Assembly: GCA_036008465.1 (NCBI GenBank)
Contig: DASYNP010000196.1
Span: forward strand, 1 to 64,000
Source of the DNA: DASPSM01 sp036008465
GTDB taxonomy: Bacteria > Planctomycetota > Planctomycetia > Planctomycetales > Planctomycetaceae
Reading direction: 5' to 3'
Length of the DNA stretch: 64,000 nt
Shown here: in pieces, positions 53,335 through 62,195 of the stretch
Layout of the letters: every line of letters starts with the position of its first letter
Numbering within the stretch: the stretch's first letter is position 1
Position numbers and translations under genes: made by a program
The notes under the pieces: model-generated
The model's input: only the letters and a program-made list of their open reading frames with translations
What the model was told of the DNA's origin: nothing
Databases searched by the model: none

Positions 53335-54291
53335 TCAAAAATACAAGCGCCGGCCAGTCTGCCCCAGAAGCCAGCGCTTGGCCTCCGCGTCGAGGCCCAT
53401 CTCGCGAGTAAACACGCGCAGGTGCTCGATGTACGTTGCCTTGGGGCACCAGAGCTCGCAAGGGAAGTCGCTGCCCCAGACGCAGCGTTCGGGGCCAAAG
53501 GCCGCGATGATCATTCGGCACGGCTCGTGCATATCGGCGAAAGGATAGCTCTCTGCACTGCCGGTCACGACGCACGACAGCTTGGCGTAGACGTTCGGCA
53601 ACCGCGAAAGCAACAGCATGTCACCGAGCGCTGGCTCGCCGGCCTTTCCAGCCGCGAGATACAGGCAGTGATCGATGACGACTTTTAGCCCCGAGTGGCG
53701 CCGAGCAAGGGCCTCGATTTCAGGCCGCTTGTCTCGACTCGTGTTGACGTTCACGACGATGCCCAGTCGTTCGGCCGTGGCCCAAAGTGCTTCTACGCCG
53801 GTATCGACGTAGCGACTACTGCTCCCGGGAAGGCTGCGAAGACCCCGGATATTGGAGTCGCGCACGTAGGTCTCCAAGAGGGAGGGGCTGTTTGCGTCGT
53901 CCGGATTGAGAGTGCAGATGCCAACGAGCAAGTCAGCGTTATCGCGGGCAGCGTCGGCGAGGCACCGATTGTCCCAGCCGTAAAACGTGCTGGTCTGAAC
54001 GGCGGTGGCGAATCCGACACCGGCCGTCGCAAGCTGTTTCCGCAGATGAGCCACCGTTCCTTTGCCATCCGGTGGACGATAAGGGTTCGCGATCGTCGGA
54101 TACTGCGACTCATCGGAGCCGTAGACGTGGGCATGGCAATCGACGATCAGCGGGATTTCCGCATCGGTCGAGGCAAGTGCCTTGGGAATGGATCCGAGCG
54201 AAAGTGCGGTCGCGGCCAGGCCGGTGGTTTGCAAGAAATTGCGCCGCGTCAGCGCACTGCGAGCGGTGGAACCAGCGATTTGAGGGTGCAT
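53335..54291 (-). CDS. Amidohydrolase 2 family TIM-barrel protein, Tat-exported
   Basis: A 318-residue metal-dependent hydrolase (amidohydrolase 2, related to decarboxylases such as ACMSD). It has a twin-arginine signal (TRRNFLQTTGLAATALSL), the N-terminal metal motif DCHAHVYG with His53 and His55, a barrel histidine in VVIDHCLYLAAG, and the C-terminal aspartate in WGSDFPCELWCP. All expected metal ligands are present. It lies 59 bp upstream of the esterase gene on the same strand, so both may be one transcript. Substrate not known. Confidence 0.88.
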   Translation of the reverse strand: MHPQIAGSTARSALTRRNFLQTTGLAATALSLGSIPKALASTDAEIPLIVDCHAHVYGSDESQYPTIANPYRPPDGKGTVAHLRKQLATAGVGFATAVQTSTFYGWDNRCLADAARDNADLLVGICTLNPDDANSPSLLETYVRDSNIRGLRSLPGSSSRYVDTGVEALWATAERLGIVVNVNTSRDKRPEIEALARRHSGLKVVIDHCLYLAAGKAGEPALGDMLLLSRLPNVYAKLSCVVTGSAESYPFADMHEPCRMIIAAFGPERCVWGSDFPCELWCPKATYIEHLRVFTREMGLDAEAKRWLLGQTGRRLYF

Positions 54292-54673
54292 GGGGGTTTC
54301 TTGCGACAGGTTGGTAGGAAATCGCGAGTGCGGGCGGAGAATGCGCCGCGGAGGGGAGCCGGTTGATAGCCGATCCCTCGATCTGGCTCAACAGCGATTG
54401 CCGAGGCTTGTGGCGCCTCCAATAACGTCGTTTGACCCCCAAAAGGCCAATCAATAAGATTCATCCTTCCATCGCAGCGGTCGAGGCCATTCCTATTCGG
54501 GCCTTTTTCGCGCGATCGCCAATTGCCGACGTAAGTTGCGTCGGCACAATCCATTTGGACTTTTTCAAAGAAGACGGCTGTCGAATCGCAACGGCCCGGC
54601 AAACGGGCTGTGCCGAATCGAGATGCGATCCTTCGCGTGATTCGGTTGAGGACTGTCGTCCGGAGAACAAAAC
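54292..54673. other. Intergenic region upstream of rpsB
   Basis: About 380 bp without a gene, holding divergent promoters for the amidohydrolase gene and rpsB. A small hairpin AGGCC/GGCCT (54484-54488 and 54500-54504) followed by TTTTT on the plus strand could act as an attenuator or terminator 170 bp before rpsB. An S2-leader autoregulation structure could lie here, but I could not identify one. Confidence 0.4.
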
Positions 54674-55417
54674 GTGTCGGAGATCGTCGTCAAGGAGATT
54701 TTGGATTCGGGCGTCCACTTCGGGCATCGCACCAGCAAATGGAACCCCAAGATGCGGCCGTACATTTACGGCCGCCGAAACCTGATTCATATCATTGACA
54801 TCAAGCAGACCGTTACCGGCCTGCTGCGGGCGCGAAAGTACCTACAGAAGGTGGCCGCCGACGGAAGTCTGGTCCTGTTCTGCGGGACCAAGCGGCAAGC
54901 AGCCGAGGCGGTGCAAGAGTCGGCCGAAGCCGCGCGGATGCCGTACGTGACGGAGCGCTGGCTCGGCGGCACGCTCACGAACTTTCGCACCGTCCGCAGC
55001 CGACTCAAGCGCCTCGAGGAGTTGGAAGCGCTGGAGACTGGCGGCCAGTTGGAGACTTACTCCAAGAAGATGCAGTCGACGCTGATGCGCGAAAAGAAAA
55101 AGATCTTCCGCAACCTCAACGGCATCCGCACGATGAACCGCATGCCGGAGGCGGTAATCGTTGTCGATCCGGGCAAGGAGAAGAATTGCGTGCGCGAGGC
55201 GCGGAACGTCGGGGCGAAGGTCATCGCGCTGATCGACACCGATTCCGATCCGGACGTGGTCGACTTGCCGATTCCCGGCAACGACGACAGCATCCGCTCG
55301 ATTCGGCTGATTCTCGGCTATCTGACCGATTCGATCATCACCGGCCGGGCCCAACTTCCCGAGGAACCCGAAGCCCCCGCGAAGGACGAGCCGCGTCCGA
55401 TTCCCTCGATTTCGTAA
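54674..55417 (+). CDS. rpsB: 30S ribosomal protein S2
   Basis: S2 binds the 30S head/body junction. It starts at GTG 54674 (SEIVVKEILDSGVHFGHRTS) and shows the family signatures VHFGHRTSKWNPKM and YVTERWLGGTLTNFRTV. The 247 residues are typical, with a short Pro/Glu-rich tail. No good Shine-Dalgarno is seen, in keeping with many planctomycete genes. tsf follows after 147 bp, the universal rpsB-tsf order. Confidence 0.97.
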   Translation: MSEIVVKEILDSGVHFGHRTSKWNPKMRPYIYGRRNLIHIIDIKQTVTGLLRARKYLQKVAADGSLVLFCGTKRQAAEAVQESAEAARMPYVTERWLGGTLTNFRTVRSRLKRLEELEALETGGQLETYSKKMQSTLMREKKKIFRNLNGIRTMNRMPEAVIVVDPGKEKNCVREARNVGAKVIALIDTDSDPDVVDLPIPGNDDSIRSIRLILGYLTDSIITGRAQLPEEPEAPAKDEPRPIPSIS

Positions 55418-55564
55418 CGCAGAAACGGATCGCGGCCCGCGAGGGCGAGCCGTGTTCTTTAGCGACTCGCGAACCCGCGCTCATGCGCGACGTGTCCTCT
55501 AAATGGGAGCCTGCCCAATCAGGCGGGCGGAATCCCGTGCATTGCCGGCAAGGAGAGATTCAAG

Positions 55565-56401
55565 ATGACGGAAATCAGCGCGGCCGCAGTCAAGGCGCTG
55601 CGTGACAAGACCGACCTGCCCATGATGCTCGTCAAAAAGGCATTAGTGGAGGCGGGAGGCGACGAGGCCAAGGCGATCGAAATTCTCAAACGGGACGTTG
55701 GCAAGGTGAAAGAGAAACGTGCCGACAATCCGACCGAGGAAGGGCGGATCTTTGCGCTCGTCGCCGGTGACGGCAGCGAAGCGGCCATGATCGAGATCCA
55801 ATGCGAGTCGCCGCCGGTTGCCACCGGCGAGGATGTGGCTGTGTTTGGCGAGAAGCTCGTGAAGCATCTCCTCGACGGGCCCGGCGCGCTCAGCGCCGAC
55901 GAGCTGCTCTTGCAAAAACCGGCGGGCAGCCAGAAGTCATTCGCCGAAATGTTCGACGAGATGATCAACAAGATTCGCGAGAAGATGATTGTCACGCGGA
56001 TTGCACGCGTGAAGGGACCGGTCGGCGCATACGTCCACCACGATCACAAAACGGGCGTGCTGTTTCAGGCGAGCGGCGACAAAAAGACCAGTCCGGTGTT
56101 GAAGGACGTGGCGATGCACATCGTCGCGATGAAGCCGATCGTCTCGTATCCCGAAGAGCTTGATCCGGCCATCGTGGAGAAGGAGCGCGAGCGCCTCCGG
56201 GAGCAGGCGAAGAAATCGGGCAAACCCGACAATATCATCGACAAGATCGTCGACGGGCAGCTCAAGACGTTCTACAACGACGTCGGCGTGCTCGTTTTTC
56301 AGCCCTTCGCAAAGGATCAGGCAAAATTAGTCAGCCAGGTGCTGGCCGAGCAGGGTCTGAAGGCGGTCAAATTCACGCGCTGGGTGATCGGACGGCGCTG
56401 A
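55565..56401 (+). CDS. tsf: Elongation factor Ts
   Basis: EF-Ts recharges EF-Tu by exchanging GDP. The N-terminal UBA-like segment KALRDKTDLPMMLVKKALVE and KAIEILKRDVGKVKEKRAD match the family, and the core dimer-like repeats follow (RIARVKGPVGAYVHHDHKTG, MHIVAMKPIVSYPEELDP). The 278 residues match the usual 280-300. AAGGAG precedes the ATG. Co-transcribed with rpsB. Confidence 0.97.
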   Translation: MTEISAAAVKALRDKTDLPMMLVKKALVEAGGDEAKAIEILKRDVGKVKEKRADNPTEEGRIFALVAGDGSEAAMIEIQCESPPVATGEDVAVFGEKLVKHLLDGPGALSADELLLQKPAGSQKSFAEMFDEMINKIREKMIVTRIARVKGPVGAYVHHDHKTGVLFQASGDKKTSPVLKDVAMHIVAMKPIVSYPEELDPAIVEKERERLREQAKKSGKPDNIIDKIVDGQLKTFYNDVGVLVFQPFAKDQAKLVSQVLAEQGLKAVKFTRWVIGRR

Positions 56402-56435
56402 CGCGATTGGGGCGACAGGCAACGCACGCAACGGG

Positions 56436-57080
56436 TCAGCGTCGCCTGTCATACCAGGATTTGTCCCGACGCGGTTCAAGGGCCGGCTCAATCGAAACGG
56501 CCCGAGCGCGTTCCGCTTGGTCCCCAATCTCACGCCACGTTGAGAGAGCCGTTTCGGCCGCAGGGGGCACATTCACTCCCGGTTCCGGCGCGCGCAGGGC
56601 GGCCGATATCACAGGTTCGAATACCGGCTGCGACATGCGCCGCGACAATCCGCGCAGAACATGCACGGCTCCGTCCAAAATCGTGTGCGCCCAAGCTCGA
56701 TCGATGAGTGCCAACAGCAGCGGTTCGACGGCTGGACCGCCGATGTTGAGCAGCCCTTCCGCCGCGACCCAGCGAAGATCCTGGTGATCGTCCTCCAGGC
56801 GTTGGATAAGCGTCGGAGTCGCCGCAGGGTCCGCGATTTCGGCGAGCGCTTTGCAGGCTTCGAGTCGGCCGCGTTCGTCCGCCGATCCGAGGGCATCGAG
56901 CAGCTCCGGAACAGCCGGGGCGCCGTATGCCACAAGCTCCACGCGTGAGCGCTCGCGCTCGACCGCCTGTGGCGAAGAGAGGTTTTGGATCAGCAGCCGA
57001 ATGTGTGGACCTTGGGCCGCACCGGCCAACGTATCCGAGGGTGATTCAGCTTCCGCTTTCCGCTTTGTGTTCCTGCTCAT
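56436..57080 (-). CDS. HEAT-repeat protein
   Basis: A 214-residue soluble protein with two or three HEAT-like helical repeats: VAYGAPAVPELLDALGSADE, GRLEACKALAEIADPAATPT and DLRWVAAEGLLNIGGPAVEP. Such PBS-lyase/HEAT repeats bind other proteins. The last 50 residues are Glu/Arg-rich (EIGDQAERARAVSIEP). AAGGAG lies six bases before ATG 57080. It is convergent with tsf (34 bp apart). Partner unknown. Confidence 0.78.
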   Translation of the reverse strand: MSRNTKRKAEAESPSDTLAGAAQGPHIRLLIQNLSSPQAVERERSRVELVAYGAPAVPELLDALGSADERGRLEACKALAEIADPAATPTLIQRLEDDHQDLRWVAAEGLLNIGGPAVEPLLLALIDRAWAHTILDGAVHVLRGLSRRMSQPVFEPVISAALRAPEPGVNVPPAAETALSTWREIGDQAERARAVSIEPALEPRRDKSWYDRRR

Positions 57081-57536
57081 GGCAACTCCTTATCCGCCCC
57101 TATTTCCTGCAAATTCTTCGCCGAACCGCTTGATTGAGATAGGGGCTGCGAACAAACGCCGCAGCTTGAAAGGGCCTTTCTTCCCGAGAAATCGCCGTGA
57201 CTTGGAACGTTTGTGCGCTAGTTTCCCAACTGCATTCGCTAGGTTCCCCGCAGTTTAATCGGGCAAAGAAAGAAGACCGTTGCTAGTTGGGAATCGAGCG
57301 ACACCCCGTTCACGGACGAGTTGGAGGCAAGCTTCGCGGTCGAGGTAAGCTGGTCAGTTAATTCCAGCGAGGCCCACCAAACCCCGACCGTGCCGCATTT
57401 GCCCGCCGAAATCTGGCCTCAACCGTTTGACAGCTCGTGTTGCCGAGCGCACGATAAGCCGAGCCGGACAATGGACACAGGGGCTGAGGCAATCGGATTG
57501 CAGGCAAAAATGTACTTACTTGGGAGGTATCGAAGC
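57081..57536. other. Intergenic region between two divergent genes
   Basis: About 456 bp. An open frame runs in from 57321, but the conserved protein starts at 57537. A 9-base dyad (TTCCCAACT at 57223 and AGTTGGGAA at 57285) with a 53-base spacer is visible; otherwise nothing distinctive. Confidence 0.5.
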
Positions 57537-58256
57537 ATGTTGAAGAGAGCGACGGGAACTTTGTTGTGCGCGATTGCGATCGCGGCTTTTGCGTCGTGTG
57601 CTGTGCGGGCCGCCGGACCGGAAGTGAAGGGCGGGATCGAAGGCAAGGTCGTCAAAGCTGACGCTGCCAAGGGCACCTTGACAATCACGAGCGAGAAGGG
57701 GGGCGAGCAGACGTTCAACGTGACCGCTTCCACACAGATTATCGGACCTCGGGGGGGCATCGTTCATCGTCGGCTCCATGACCCGCGCTTCCATGAGGGG
57801 CTGTCGATCACCGTGGTCGCAAACGGGAACGCGGCGACACAGCTGCTGCTCGGCGTCGATCGCAAGTCCGCCAAATCGGGCGACACTGCGGCATCGAAGA
57901 CTGGCACCAGCCGCTCGTCAGGTTTTCGCGGAGAAGACGCTGCCAAGTCGGATGAATCGGCAGACGACGACAATGATTTTCCCGGCAAGATCAAGAGTGT
58001 CGACGCGGACAAGAACTTGCTCGTCGTCACGCTGCTGAATGGGAAAGATCGCTCGTTCATGGTTAGCAGCGACGCCAAGCTGACTATCGGCCGCCGCGTG
58101 AGCCAGAAGGGACTGAGCGATCCGGCCCTGAAGCCAGGTGCGAGTCTGACGGTCATGACCGACGAGGGAGGCAAGAAGGTCAAAGAGGTGAAAGTCGATG
58201 CTGCCGGCGGGACGCGCCGAACGCCCCGTCGCTTTGGTCTGCGGCCGGGCAACTAA
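57537..58256 (+). CDS. Exported protein with two similar beta-rich domains, unknown
   Basis: A 239-residue exported protein. The signal peptide is followed by two domains with the same pattern: GGIEGKVVKADAAKGTLTIT ... TFNVTASTQIIG in the first and FPGKIKSVDADKNLLVVTLL ... SFMVSSDAKLTIG in the second, each ending with a short SLTVM/SITVV strand. A Ser/Asp-rich linker (KSDESADDDNDF) joins them. The paired beta domains resemble small barrel-like secreted proteins; no name can be given. GGGAGGT lies nine bases before ATG 57537. A strong terminator follows the gene. Confidence 0.72.
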   Translation: MLKRATGTLLCAIAIAAFASCAVRAAGPEVKGGIEGKVVKADAAKGTLTITSEKGGEQTFNVTASTQIIGPRGGIVHRRLHDPRFHEGLSITVVANGNAATQLLLGVDRKSAKSGDTAASKTGTSRSSGFRGEDAAKSDESADDDNDFPGKIKSVDADKNLLVVTLLNGKDRSFMVSSDAKLTIGRRVSQKGLSDPALKPGASLTVMTDEGGKKVKEVKVDAAGGTRRTPRRFGLRPGN

Positions 58257-58316
58257 GGACGTTTGGTCTCGCACGAGCGAATGCTCTTGCGAGTGCGCGA
58301 CTCGAATTAGTCGATG

Positions 58317-58350
58317 CGCTCGGCGACGCTCGTCGCCGAGCGTTTTTTTT
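58317..58350 (+). terminator. Rho-independent terminator
   Basis: A perfect 12-bp stem (CGCTCGGCGACG paired with CGTCGCCGAGCG) with a two-base loop is followed by eight T residues. It lies about 60 bp after the exported-protein gene and clearly ends that transcript. Confidence 0.92.
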
Positions 58351-59246
58351 GTTCCCGAAACCAATAAGATTTGCGCGCCAGCGATTGCGAGGTCACTGGT
58401 CGCGACCCTCCACGTACAATCTCGGCAATTCCGCAGTGGAGACATGCGTGGCGACTGCCGGGTTCAAAACCTCGAGGTTCTAAGGCCCATACGCTGGGTG
58501 TCTGCAAGCAGTCTAGATGCGGGCGAACTAAATTCTTTGGCTGGGCGCGGCATAGTGTAGAGAGGGTGATCTCGAGCGTGCCCTGAGCGACTGCGAAGGT
58601 CTACACCCCGTTCGGCGCGCCTCATCTACCGCGATCACAGCCACCCCTCAGGATGACGTGACACAGCGCGCTCCCCACCGGCCCGCTCGTTTCGGCCACC
58701 CCCCAGAGCGTGAGGTCATCGGCGAATCACCGCTTGAGCGCGGGCATTGAGCATTCGAGTTACGAGGAGCCCAATTGGACCCAACCGCCATGGTCGGCTG
58801 CGAGGGGGTCGAGGCGGGCCGAAAATCGGTCGACCACCCGATGTGGAAAACCCTACGGGCGCCCTCTTGTCGTGATTCGAGGTCCCAGCCTGCCTCTGAC
58901 CCGACCCCTCCGCTGTGATTGGAGGTGGCGAACTCGGTCCCGTTGTGGGACTGAGCGCGCGGGTGAAGGCCCCTCGGCCATCATCGACTGGGCGGTCGCT
59001 TTCGGCCTCGGACGTTGCCGCGACGGCTGAAACCTCGATCGGCTTATTTGCAGTCTTTATTGGGAGCAGCCCTCTGCTGGCGATCAGTCTGGTGTCCCGG
59101 AAGGCGCTGGTCCTGACCGACAGCCGGGCAGCCATGCCGTTTGATCGATAGCGTGCTCTCGCGTGGACGCGGGGCGGTTTGTGTTTCTCTGACACAGACT
59201 GTCCCCGTGGATGGGGACGGTCTCGACATCCGGGAGAGTCGTTTCC
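58351..59246. other. 900 bp without a credible gene
   Basis: Frames are open here on both strands, but translations are Arg/Ser/Pro-rich and unlike proteins. A small hairpin GACTGTCCCCGTGGATGGGG at about 59199-59224 lies just before the HTH gene. The stretch may be a decayed region; no RNA gene recognised. Confidence 0.5.
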
Positions 59247-60083
59247 ATGATCCGTCATCAATCTCCTCAGCGCATGCAGCCGGTCCGCGCGCACGACAGT
59301 GTCCGATTTGTCGCCATGATTCCGGGGATCCAAAAGCAGCTGCGTTTTGCCTTCCGGCACTCGCCAGCGGCGGTTCGCCAAGAGCGAATCGACGACGCTC
59401 TCGCACAGGCGTTTGTTCTGTTTGCGCACTTGGTATTCCGCAAGCGCGTCCGACTCGCTCATCCCACGGCTCTGGCGCGCTATGCCGCGTACCGCGTTCG
59501 GTCCGGCAGATCTATCGGATCCCGCGGCAACAGTCGGGACGTTATGTCCCGCGTGATCCAGCGCCGGTTTGGGTTCCGTGTGGTGTCGGCCGATCCAGGC
59601 TGCTGGGCGGGCCAGCTTGGGCCGACGGAACTCTTGGGGGAATCGCGGCAGGCCACGCCGGCCGAACTGGCCACGATTCGCCTTGATTTTGCGGCTTGGC
59701 TGGGCCGGCTTTCCGATCGGAAGCGAGAGATTGCCCTCTGTCTGGCAGTTGGTGAGTCGACCGGCGCGGTGGCCCAGCGGTTTGGCGTGAGCTCTGGCCG
59801 CATCTCGCAAATCCGGCTCGAAATGGCAACTGGCTGGCGCCAGTTTCATGGCGAAGTACCCGAGCGGGAACCACGGGCAAGTCGGTTATTGGGTGGCTGC
59901 TTACCTGAACACCGACTCGTTGTTTGCCAGCCGGGCGACGCGAGTCTAGCTCCGATTCCCCGTCACGCTCTTCGATCGGCTGTTGTTCGAGGCAGGCGAT
60001 CGGACTCGCCGGATTCGGCTTGGTCGCGAAACGAGACACGAATGGGCCCCTCTGCGCCAACCGTCGTCGCCGCAGCGCAATGA
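59247..60083 (+). CDS. Planctomycete HTH protein with sigma-region-4-like domain
   Basis: A 278-residue protein. The first half (KQLRFAFRHSPAAVRQERID, AQAFVLFAHLVFRK, PTALARYAAYRVRSGR) and the HTH segment (LSDRKREIALCLAVGESTGA, AQRFGVSSGRISQIRLEM) match a planctomycete-restricted protein type that resembles sigma factors at region 4 but lacks a proper region 2. It probably binds DNA; its targets are unknown. ATG 59247 has GGGAGAG eight bases upstream. The last 70 residues are low-complexity and probably not part of the family. Its stop overlaps a possible next gene. Confidence 0.75.
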   Translation: MIRHQSPQRMQPVRAHDSVRFVAMIPGIQKQLRFAFRHSPAAVRQERIDDALAQAFVLFAHLVFRKRVRLAHPTALARYAAYRVRSGRSIGSRGNSRDVMSRVIQRRFGFRVVSADPGCWAGQLGPTELLGESRQATPAELATIRLDFAAWLGRLSDRKREIALCLAVGESTGAVAQRFGVSSGRISQIRLEMATGWRQFHGEVPEREPRASRLLGGCLPEHRLVVCQPGDASLAPIPRHALRSAVVRGRRSDSPDSAWSRNETRMGPSAPTVVAAAQ

Positions 60084-60457
60084 ACGAGGGAGTTCGTTCA
60101 TCCCCCTGGCCTTCAGTGGAGGAAGGCCTGGGGGAGTGCGGCGGGATCGCTTCCCAGCTCTTTCAATCGAGGATTCGCGCCAGAGCGAACATTGCACATC
60201 AATTTGTCCTGTCGACGAGAGACGTCGCGCGTGCATTGGGTCCCCCTCGAAGCACTCCGCATCCCCGTCAAACCCAAACCACCTCTAAACCGACGCGCGG
60301 GTGGGTCGACTTCATCCGTGGAGAACTCTCGGCACGCCGTGCGCGGGTCTGGTGGGATCGAAACCGACGCCAAATGTCGCGAGCAGGCGGAGCCAAAGGT
60401 CGGTGCAAATTTGGAAACGGGTTCGATGTCACTGAAGCGAGACTCACCAATTTTTAG
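60080..60457 (+). CDS. Possible small protein overlapping the HTH gene
   Basis: An open frame of 125 residues begins with an ATG overlapping the HTH-gene stop (ATGA at 60080-60083) and ends 15 bp before the next gene. The overlap and spacing are what coupled genes show. However, the composition (Arg/Ser/Pro/Gly-rich) and absence of any recognised pattern leave it doubtful; it may be a chance frame. The C-terminal part, WVDFIRGELSARRARVWWDR, is the most protein-like. Confidence 0.35.
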   Translation: MNEGVRSSPWPSVEEGLGECGGIASQLFQSRIRARANIAHQFVLSTRDVARALGPPRSTPHPRQTQTTSKPTRGWVDFIRGELSARRARVWWDRNRRQMSRAGGAKGRCKFGNGFDVTEARLTNF

Positions 60458-60472
60458 AGAGGGACTTGCACC

Positions 60473-60946
60473 ATGGCGGTCACAGTCAATGTTGGTTTCA
60501 GTCGCAAGGTCGGCGAACCAAATTACGGCTCGCGCGGGGCGAGCGTTCAGCTGGAACTCGAGCTCGACCGAAGTGCAATCGAGGGCGGAGAGCGGTTTCA
60601 GTCGGAAATTGACAGAATTTTTGAGCTGGCTCGAGATGCGGTCGATCGCGAACTTCAACGGAATCTGGTCCCCTCGTCGGAACTTCAGCCAGACTTGGAT
60701 GAATGTTCCGAAGCAACAAAGAGCCAAAACGGCCGGACCAGGGCGCCTCGGCCGGCGACACCCAACCAAGTCCGCGCGATTCAAGCGATCGCACAAAATC
60801 GAGGCGTCGATCTGAGTCAGTTGCTCGCTGGCGAATTTGACGCGAAGACGGCAGAGGAACTCACGATCGTCGAGGCCAGCCGGCTAATCGATCGGTTGCA
60901 GTCCTTTCCGATGCCCTCCGTCGCGGATTCAGCTGACGATCCCTGA
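60473..60946 (+). CDS. Conserved planctomycete protein, unknown
   Basis: A 157-residue soluble protein with two parts. The first 60 residues (TVNVGFSRKVGEPNYGSRGA, SVQLELELDRSAIEGGERF) look like a small alpha/beta domain; the last 60 (NQVRAIQAIAQNRGVDLSQL, EELTIVEASRLIDRLQS) are helical and recall a terminal motif shared by several planctomycete proteins of unknown role. GAGAGGGA precedes the ATG. It stands next to the HTH protein gene, and the two may act together. No function assigned. Confidence 0.7.
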   Translation: MAVTVNVGFSRKVGEPNYGSRGASVQLELELDRSAIEGGERFQSEIDRIFELARDAVDRELQRNLVPSSELQPDLDECSEATKSQNGRTRAPRPATPNQVRAIQAIAQNRGVDLSQLLAGEFDAKTAEELTIVEASRLIDRLQSFPMPSVADSADDP

Positions 60947-61162
60947 GGGTCGAGCGGCCCTAAGGCGCGACCTGGTCGCAAGCGTCGTCCACCGGTGTCG
61001 CGATCAAAAAAAGATGAGTTTTTGCGAAATTGGCCTCGGAGTTCGGTCGGCGTTGAGGGGCGGTGTGACCTCGCGGCGACGTTTTTCCTGCAAGCCGCCA
61101 GAAAAAGAGGGTCGACGCGAGTGACGATTGGTTTGGCGAGGGGTGTCGTTTTTAGAGCGTTG
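60947..61162. other. Gap between the conserved protein gene and the PEP-CTERM-like relic
   Basis: About 215 bp with no gene. A short AT-rich word (TCAAAAAAAGATGAGTTTTTG) spans about 61004-61024. Nothing else distinctive. Confidence 0.4.
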
Positions 61163-61290
61163 TCAGCAGGCCGGGCTCGAACCGGCCAGCCTCCCACACC
61201 AGCGCCGGACGAAGTGAAACCCACCGAATGCCAAGATGCCCGAAGCCAGCAGCACGATCGTGGAAGGGGTCGGAGTGTTGACTCCGGTCA
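61163..61290 (-). pseudogene. PEP-CTERM-like sorting tail without a gene body
   Basis: Minus-strand translation ending at the TGA at 61163-61165 gives TGVNTPTPSTIVLLASG followed by ILAFGGFHFVRRW. This is the shape of a PEP-CTERM exosortase signal: a Pro-rich start (here PTP instead of PEP), a hydrophobic helix and an Arg cluster. Upstream in the same frame there is no credible protein, so it is probably the remnant 3' end of a lost gene. The coding end is followed by a stem GGCCGG/CCGGCC (61169-61187). Confidence 0.5.
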
Positions 61291-61507
61291 CCTGGCGAAG
61301 AGGGAACGCTGTGATGCGTGGCAACGCAGACCGCAACATTAATGGGAGCGCAAAGAATGAGCCCCACGGTCGAGAAGGTGAAAAACGACGACGGGGCTCA
61401 GATGACGGACACACATAAGCGGATGCGTCCAAGTCGGAATCTATCGGCCTGCCCAGCGTCACACAATTCGTACAAACCCGTACAGCGACAGCAGTGGAAA
61501 CCAATGG

Positions 61508-61548
61508 AAAAACCCGTGACCGCCAGAGTCTTCGGGCGCGGTCACGGG
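61508..61548 (-). terminator. Terminator-like hairpin, unit A
   Basis: An 11-bp perfect stem (CCCGTGACCGC / GCGGTCACGGG) is followed on the minus strand by five T residues, the standard Rho-independent form. Confidence 0.75.
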
Positions 61549-61639
61549 CTTCCGTTGGATAGGGACCCACAGCCTATCACCGCCAGCCACCCGCAAACCA
61601 GTAGGAGAAACACCACATTTCAGCGGGGAGCGGGAAGAG

Positions 61640-61679
61640 AAAAACCCGCGACCGTCAAGATGGGCGAGACGGCCGCGGG
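61640..61679 (-). terminator. Terminator-like hairpin, unit B
   Basis: A 12-bp stem (CCCGCGGCCGTC / GACGGTCGCGGG on the minus strand) followed by five T residues. The single imperfect pair is G-U only when read from the minus strand (A-C on the plus strand), which supports minus-strand transcription. Confidence 0.75.
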
Positions 61680-61785
61680 CTCGTACGCGGGCGGTCACGC
61701 CGTTGTCAACGCGGCGCTTACGCCACAGGCAGCAGAATACGGACACGAGGGACTGGATGCTATTGGGAACAACCCCAATTTAGGA

Positions 61786-61823
61786 ACCCGCGCCCGCAAA
61801 GTAGCGGCCAAGCGGGCGCGGGT
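61786..61823 (-). terminator. Hairpin of unit B' (no T-run)
   Basis: A perfect 12-bp GC stem (ACCCGCGCCCGC / GCGGGCGCGGGT) followed by TTCCTAAATT on the minus strand, a weak terminator at best. Confidence 0.55.
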
Positions 61824-61976
61824 CGCAGTCAGGTGTCATGCCACGGACCATCAACGCAACGGCTACGCCACAGGCCGCAGACTACCGCTGAACGGCGCGG
61901 CGCAAACAATTGGGAGTAACCCGACACAGGGCAAGTGCCGATGACTAACGCGGTGTGGCGAGTAGGTGCTGGAAAT

Positions 61977-62020
61977 AAAAAAACCCACGACCGCCAGAGT
62001 CTCCGTGCGCGGGTCGTGGG
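61977..62020 (-). terminator. Terminator-like hairpin, unit C
   Basis: A 9-bp stem (CCCACGACC / GGTCGTGGG) followed by seven T residues on the minus strand. The loop shares GGAGACTCTGGC-like sequence with unit A. Confidence 0.75.
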
Positions 62021-62157
62021 CTCCCATCGAAAGGGACTAGTCAGCCGACAGCCGGCGAGTCTCAGGAAACCAGTAGGAGAAACCCCACATTGGCGATTTT
62101 CGCACGTGGCCGAGTTCCCCCCAATGTCGCTCGTGTCGACTGGCGTGAGCGCAAAGC

Positions 62158-62195
62158 AAAAAGCCCGCCGCGTAGGGGGGGGGGTGCTGCGGGCT
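62158..62195 (-). terminator. Terminator-like hairpin, unit D
   Basis: A stem AGCCCGC / GCGGGCT with one internal mismatch beyond it, enclosing a long C-run loop, followed by five T residues on the minus strand. Confidence 0.65.

Noticed and set aside
54484..54510. S2-leader autoregulatory element before rpsB
   Set aside because: Only a 5-bp hairpin with a T-run is visible; no conserved leader structure could be recognised by eye.
58716..59849. Minus-strand open frame of 377 codons
   Set aside because: It runs antisense to the HTH gene and its translation is Arg/Pro/Ser-rich with no motif, signal peptide or family resemblance.
61169..61187. tRNA-like T-arm (GGCCGG-TTCGAGC-CCGGCC on the minus strand)
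   Set aside because: No matching acceptor, D-arm or anticodon arm lies upstream, and the bases also encode the end of the PEP-CTERM-like tail. It is a simple hairpin.
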